A stretch of DNA of 7,652 bases, taken from an uncultured Streptococcus sp. (lineage in GTDB: Bacteria; Bacillota; Bacilli; Lactobacillales; Streptococcaceae). The notes beneath the pieces are model-generated. The model was not told the origin of the DNA. It saw only the letters and a list, made by a program, of their open reading frames with translations, and did not search any database. The position numbers were made by a program, and so were the translations under genes. Below, one piece after another: positions 5,252 to 7,652 of this stretch (positions are counted from its first letter, which is position 1; each line of letters begins with the position of its first letter). The DNA is taken from contig CABREZ010000072.1 of NCBI GenBank assembly GCA_902470035.1, positions 1-7,652 of the forward strand, given 5' to 3'.

Positions 5252-5917
5252 TTATTTCCCATCCTTGCTATAAATGATAAGGGCGTAGCCTCGATCAATG
5301 GTTAAGGTAATCGGCTGATTGATAAACTCGTTGGAACCATAAATAGCCTTTTTAAAATAATTGGTCTGATTTAAGGGATACTTGGCTCCTTCAATCTGGA
5401 TGAAAGCTCCCTCAACTGGCATAAAAGCTACATAGGTATAGCCTGCTATAGGCAGAATGGTATTGCGACCTGCTGGACGATAGCAGAGATAATTTTGTTG
5501 GTCCATCAAGTAAAGTTGCGACATAAAGGGTGCAATCTCTGGATCGCTGGGCAAAAAAACGCTGGCCAAATGGTGATCCAGGCGACCACCAAAGGCTCCA
5601 AAGATTAGAATGTCCGCTTGAGGCCAACGTTCTAACACTTCCTTAATCGCCAATTCCAGATCCGTATCATTTTTTTCTGCTACCGAAGTCCGTAATTCGT
5701 GAGCCGCAGATTGAATACTCTGGAATTCTTCTGGCTCGACCGAGTCAAAATCTCCAACTGCTAAAGAAAGTTCCAATCCTTGCTCTAATAGGAAAAGGCA
5801 ACCTGCATCCACCCCGACATAAATATCTAAGTCTAGCGGAATGGTTTCCACTCGGCCTCCAGCTACAATCGCAACCTTAGTCTTGGATGGCTGCTCGAAG
5901 GGTTTGAACTCGTTCAT
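5252..5917 (-). CDS. thiN: Thiamine pyrophosphokinase
   Basis: A 221-residue thiamine pyrophosphokinase, which moves a pyrophosphate from ATP to thiamine to make TPP in the cytoplasm. Landmarks are YVGVDAGCLFLLEQ at 33-46 with D37, the AVGDFDSV motif at 53-60, EKNDTDLELAI at 81-91 and FGAFGGRLDHHLAS at 106-119. The C-terminal part (about 130-221) is the beta-rich thiamine-binding domain. The first 13 residues (MNEFKPFEQPSKT) come before the usual family start near KVAIVAGG and are encoded within rpe: the genes overlap by 41 nt. This start is still well supported, because GGAG at 5924-5927 sits 6 nt before the ATG and no other in-frame start codon occurs before KVAIVAGG. It ends one base before rmuC. 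The order rsgA-rpe-thiN is also known from Bacillus. Confidence 0.95.
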   Translation of the reverse strand: MNEFKPFEQPSKTKVAIVAGGRVETIPLDLDIYVGVDAGCLFLLEQGLELSLAVGDFDSVEPEEFQSIQSAAHELRTSVAEKNDTDLELAIKEVLERWPQADILIFGAFGGRLDHHLASVFLPSDPEIAPFMSQLYLMDQQNYLCYRPAGRNTILPIAGYTYVAFMPVEGAFIQIEGAKYPLNQTNYFKKAIYGSNEFINQPITLTIDRGYALIIYSKDGK

Positions 5918-6536
5918 TCACATCTCCATTAAAAACATAGGAACCTGCTACAAAGACGTTTGCTCCTGCTTCTTTCGCAGCGTGAATCGTCTTATCATCA
6001 ATTCCCCCATCGACTTCAATATCGAAATCCAATCCTTTTTCTTCACGCAATTGTACCAATTGACGAATCTTATCCATAGTTTCTGGCAGGAAAGCTTGCC
6101 CACCAAATCCTGGATTGACAGTCATGACAAGTACTTGATCTACCAAGTTCAAGATGTGTTGGATACTTTCAACAGGGGTTCCTGGATTGATGACCACACT
6201 TGGTTTTACCCCTGCCAAACGAATTTTTTGAAGGGCACCATGGATGTGTGGAGTCGCTTCGACGTGAATACTAATGATATCTGCTCCGGCACGCGCAAAC
6301 TCTTCAATATGTTGCTCAGGATTGGTAACCATCAAGTGGCAGTCAAACACTAGCTTGCTGTGAGGACGCATGCTAGCAACTACACCAGCACCAAAGCTGA
6401 TATTAGGCACAAAGTGGCCGTCCATTACATCGATGTGGGCGTACTCTGCACCAGATGCTTCCAATTTCTTCAATTCACTTTCAAAATTTGCATAATCTGC
6501 ACTCAAGATAGAAGGGGCTAATTTGTTTGTTTTCAT
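5877..6536 (-). CDS. rpe: Ribulose-phosphate 3-epimerase
   Basis: A 219-residue ribulose-phosphate 3-epimerase, a cytoplasmic TIM-barrel enzyme that interconverts ribulose 5-phosphate and xylulose 5-phosphate in the pentose phosphate pathway. Metal and catalytic residues are all visible: S9 in LAPSILSADYANF, H34 and D36 in AHIDVMDGHFVP, H67 in FDCHLMV, and D176 in EVDGGID; the phosphate-binding NPGFGGQAF is at 141-149 and VAGSYVF at 196-202. Two starts are possible. The ATG at 6545 has its GGAG (6548-6551) only 2 nt away; the ATG at 6536 has it at 11 nt and gives MKTNKLAPSIL, the length and N-terminus usual in the family, so I prefer it. The GGAG overlaps the rsgA stop region, so translation is likely coupled to rsgA. 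Its 3' end overlaps thiN by 41 nt. Confidence 0.95.
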   Translation of the reverse strand: MKTNKLAPSILSADYANFESELKKLEASGAEYAHIDVMDGHFVPNISFGAGVVASMRPHSKLVFDCHLMVTNPEQHIEEFARAGADIISIHVEATPHIHGALQKIRLAGVKPSVVINPGTPVESIQHILNLVDQVLVMTVNPGFGGQAFLPETMDKIRQLVQLREEKGLDFDIEVDGGIDDKTIHAAKEAGANVFVAGSYVFNGDVNERVQTLRAAIQD

Positions 6537-6551
6537 ATTCTTCATGTCTCC

Positions 6552-7430
6552 TTATTTGGGTAATTTTTTCGATACTTTTTTGTAGGTTTCTCGCCTATTT
6601 TCGATCTCACTCAAGAACTGTAAGTAATTCTCATAGCGGAAGGAAGCTAAGATCCCTTCCTCGACAGCAGGCTTGACGGCACAGGATGGTTCATGTGTGT
6701 GGGTACAAGTACGGAACTTACAAGCCTGGCTCACCTTGGCAATGTCTGGAAAAGCATGATTGAGATCTTCCGCATTATCGACTTCATAATCTAGAGAGGA
6801 GAAGCCAGGGGTATCCGCAATTTTGCCCCCATTGAGATCATAAAAGCTGACAGCTCGCGTCGTATGGCGGCCGCGTCCAAGACTGTCGGAGATTTCTCCT
6901 GTCTCTAGTTCCAACTCCGGAGCCAAGGTATTCAAGAGGGTGGATTTCCCCACTCCTGTTTGGCCCATAAAGACCGTCACCTGATCCTTCAAGAGAGGCA
7001 AGAGCTCTTCCTTGTCAGTGACAAAGTCATAGCCCATTTTGCGATAGACTTCCTGGAAAGGAAGCATCTGAGCTGGATCTTCTAGTAAGTCCATTTTTGA
7101 AATATAGACAATCGGATGAATCACTTTTTGTTCCAATAGGACTAAAAAGCGGTCCAATAAATTAACATTAAAATCTGGCTCTTTGGCAGACATGATGACG
7201 ACAGCCTGGTCAATATTAACAATCGGTGGGCGGACTAAGCTATTCTTTCTTGGGAATATTTTTAAAATATAGCCTTCCGAATTTTCTTCGGCTGAAAATT
7301 CTACCTTATCTCCAACATAGGGAGTTTGTCCCTTTTTCCGGAAATTTCCTCGGGCGCGTGTTTGGTAAATTTCTCCCTCGCACTCCACATAATAAAAACC
7401 GGCCAAGGCTTTAACAATCGTTCCTTGCAA
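6552..7430 (-). CDS. rsgA: RsgA, ribosome small-subunit-dependent GTPase
   Basis: A complete 292-residue circularly permuted GTPase that checks late maturation of the 30S subunit (YloQ/CpgA in Bacillus, a known substrate of the kinase PrkC there). Residues 1-65 are the OB fold (MQGTIVKALAGFYYVECEGE). The G motifs appear in permuted order: G4 SKMD at 111-114, G1 GQTGVGKST at 156-164, G2 region GRGRHTTR at 185-192, G3 DTPGF at 206-210. The zinc-binding set is C237, C242, H244 and C250 in CKFRTCTHTHEPSC. The start codon is TTG at 7430-7428, supported by AAAGGAG (7437-7443) at 6 nt and by the family-like MQGTIVKAL. It is the first gene of the minus-strand unit and diverges from tRNA-Leu. The rare start may lower output. 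Confidence 0.97.
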   Translation of the reverse strand: MQGTIVKALAGFYYVECEGEIYQTRARGNFRKKGQTPYVGDKVEFSAEENSEGYILKIFPRKNSLVRPPIVNIDQAVVIMSAKEPDFNVNLLDRFLVLLEQKVIHPIVYISKMDLLEDPAQMLPFQEVYRKMGYDFVTDKEELLPLLKDQVTVFMGQTGVGKSTLLNTLAPELELETGEISDSLGRGRHTTRAVSFYDLNGGKIADTPGFSSLDYEVDNAEDLNHAFPDIAKVSQACKFRTCTHTHEPSCAVKPAVEEGILASFRYENYLQFLSEIENRRETYKKVSKKLPK

Positions 7431-7458
7431 CTAGCACTCCTTTAAAGTTAATACTACC

Positions 7459-7464
7459 ATTATA
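7459..7464 (-). promoter_or_regulatory. -10 box of the rsgA-rpe-thiN-rmuC-yhaM unit
   Basis: A perfect TATAAT lies on the minus strand, 28 bp before the rsgA start codon. No convincing -35 is found at 16-18 bp, where the aligned hexamer is AAGCGC. Transcription should start near 7452, leaving a leader of about 20 nt. It is the only good -10 close to rsgA, so it probably drives the whole five-gene unit. Confidence 0.6.
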
Positions 7465-7494
7465 TCAAAAAATATACGATAGCGCTTGCGAACC

Positions 7495-7521
7495 TTAAAT
7501 TCTATATATATTAGAATTTAA
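7495..7521. repeat. Perfect AT-rich inverted repeat between rsgA and tRNA-Leu
   Basis: TTAAATTCTA (7495-7504) and TAGAATTTAA (7512-7521) are exact reverse complements of 10 bp around a 7-nt TATATAT centre. It lies about 30 bp upstream of the rsgA -10 box, between the two divergent promoters. It has no U-tract on either side, so it is not a terminator. It could be a protein-binding palindrome or an easily melted DNA site; no regulator can be named. Confidence 0.6.
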
Positions 7522-7540
7522 TATCACCTTAAGAGTCCGT

Positions 7541-7564
7541 ACAGAATCACTATATAAATTCTGT
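7541..7564. repeat. Second inverted repeat just upstream of the tRNA promoter
   Basis: ACAGAAT (7541-7547) and ATTCTGT (7558-7564) are exact reverse complements of 7 bp around a 10-nt centre. On the plus strand it is followed by TACTATTTTTT (7565-7575), so it looks like a weak terminator, but no plus-strand gene lies upstream of it in the window. It ends 13 bp before the -35 of the tRNA promoter. Confidence 0.45.
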
Positions 7565-7576
7565 TACTATTTTTTC

Positions 7577-7604
7577 TTGGCATTTCTTTTAAAAAGAGTA
7601 TAAT
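7577..7604 (+). promoter_or_regulatory. Promoter of tRNA-Leu
   Basis: On the plus strand a -35 TTGGCA (7577-7582) is followed after 16 bp by a perfect -10 TATAAT (7599-7604). Transcription should start near 7611, only about 2 nt before the mature tRNA 5' end, so the precursor leader would be very short. The upstream T-rich stretch (7571-7575) may help. Confidence 0.8.
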
Positions 7605-7612
7605 AGAACTAT

Positions 7613-7652
7613 GCGGAGGTGGTGGAACGGCAGACACGCATGCTTCAGGCGC
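7613..7652 (+). tRNA. tRNA-Leu (anticodon CAG), 5' part only
   Basis: The plus strand shows the 5' acceptor arm GCGGAGG (7613-7619), T8 and G9, a D arm with the usual GTGG...GGCAGAC sequence of class II tRNAs, and a full anticodon arm. CATGC (7639-7643) pairs with GCATG, of which only the first bases (GC at 7651-7652) are in the window. The loop is TTCAGGC (7644-7650), with T33, anticodon CAG (7646-7648) reading CUG codons, and G37. The variable arm, T arm and 3' acceptor lie outside, so about half the gene is missing. It may lead a tRNA cluster beyond the edge. Confidence 0.9.

Noticed and set aside
5841..6353. Plus-strand open frame of 170 codons opposite rpe and the start of thiN
   Set aside because: It is the complement of well-supported genes, lacks a ribosome binding site and has no recognisable family.

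Overview
The window is a chromosomal stretch of a low-GC Gram-positive bacterium, almost certainly a Streptococcus. The evidence is a 137-residue S12 with the Firmicutes-type insertion, a PurR with streptococcal-style wording, the order rsgA-rpe-thiN-rmuC-yhaM-purR-rpsL-rpsG-fusA that I recall from streptococcal genomes, and extended -10 promoters (TGnTATAAT). I cannot name the species. No mobile element, CRISPR array, toxin pair or phage gene is visible; this is housekeeping DNA, and the novelty lies mainly in the non-coding parts.

Layout: every protein gene is on the minus strand, so transcription runs from right to left. At the far right (7613-7652) a tRNA-Leu(CAG) starts on the plus strand and runs off the window; it diverges from rsgA across an AT-rich spacer of about 180 bp with two inverted repeats. 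From rsgA leftwards comes a tight unit, rsgA-rpe-thiN-rmuC-yhaM (7430 to 3057), with gaps of at most 15 bp or overlaps (41 bp rpe/thiN, 14 bp rmuC/yhaM). It encodes a ribosome-assembly GTPase, a pentose-phosphate epimerase, thiamine pyrophosphokinase, an RmuC-type protein and a 3'-5' exoribonuclease. A hairpin-plus-U-tract terminator at 2972-3004 closes it, and its arms also resemble PurR boxes. purR follows from tandem -10 boxes, then a small membrane-anchored protein of unknown function (1543-2079), probably co-transcribed with purR.

The str region follows: a strong promoter (TTGACA/TACAAT) drives a leader of about 130 nt, then rpsL and rpsG. The 374-bp rpsG-fusA spacer is the most interesting part. 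It holds two adjoining modules of 109 and 110 nt that diverge in sequence but can each fold into the same long hairpin, with the same internal loop (UAGG opposite AUCU) in the same register. A loose copy of the module tail, an intrinsic terminator and a separate fusA promoter follow. fusA enters the window only with its first 16 codons.

The genes serve translation and its supply: ribosome maturation (RsgA), ribosomal proteins and elongation (S12, S7, EF-G), RNA turnover (YhaM), pentose phosphates (Rpe, which indirectly feeds PRPP), the TPP cofactor (ThiN) and purine control (PurR, which senses PRPP).
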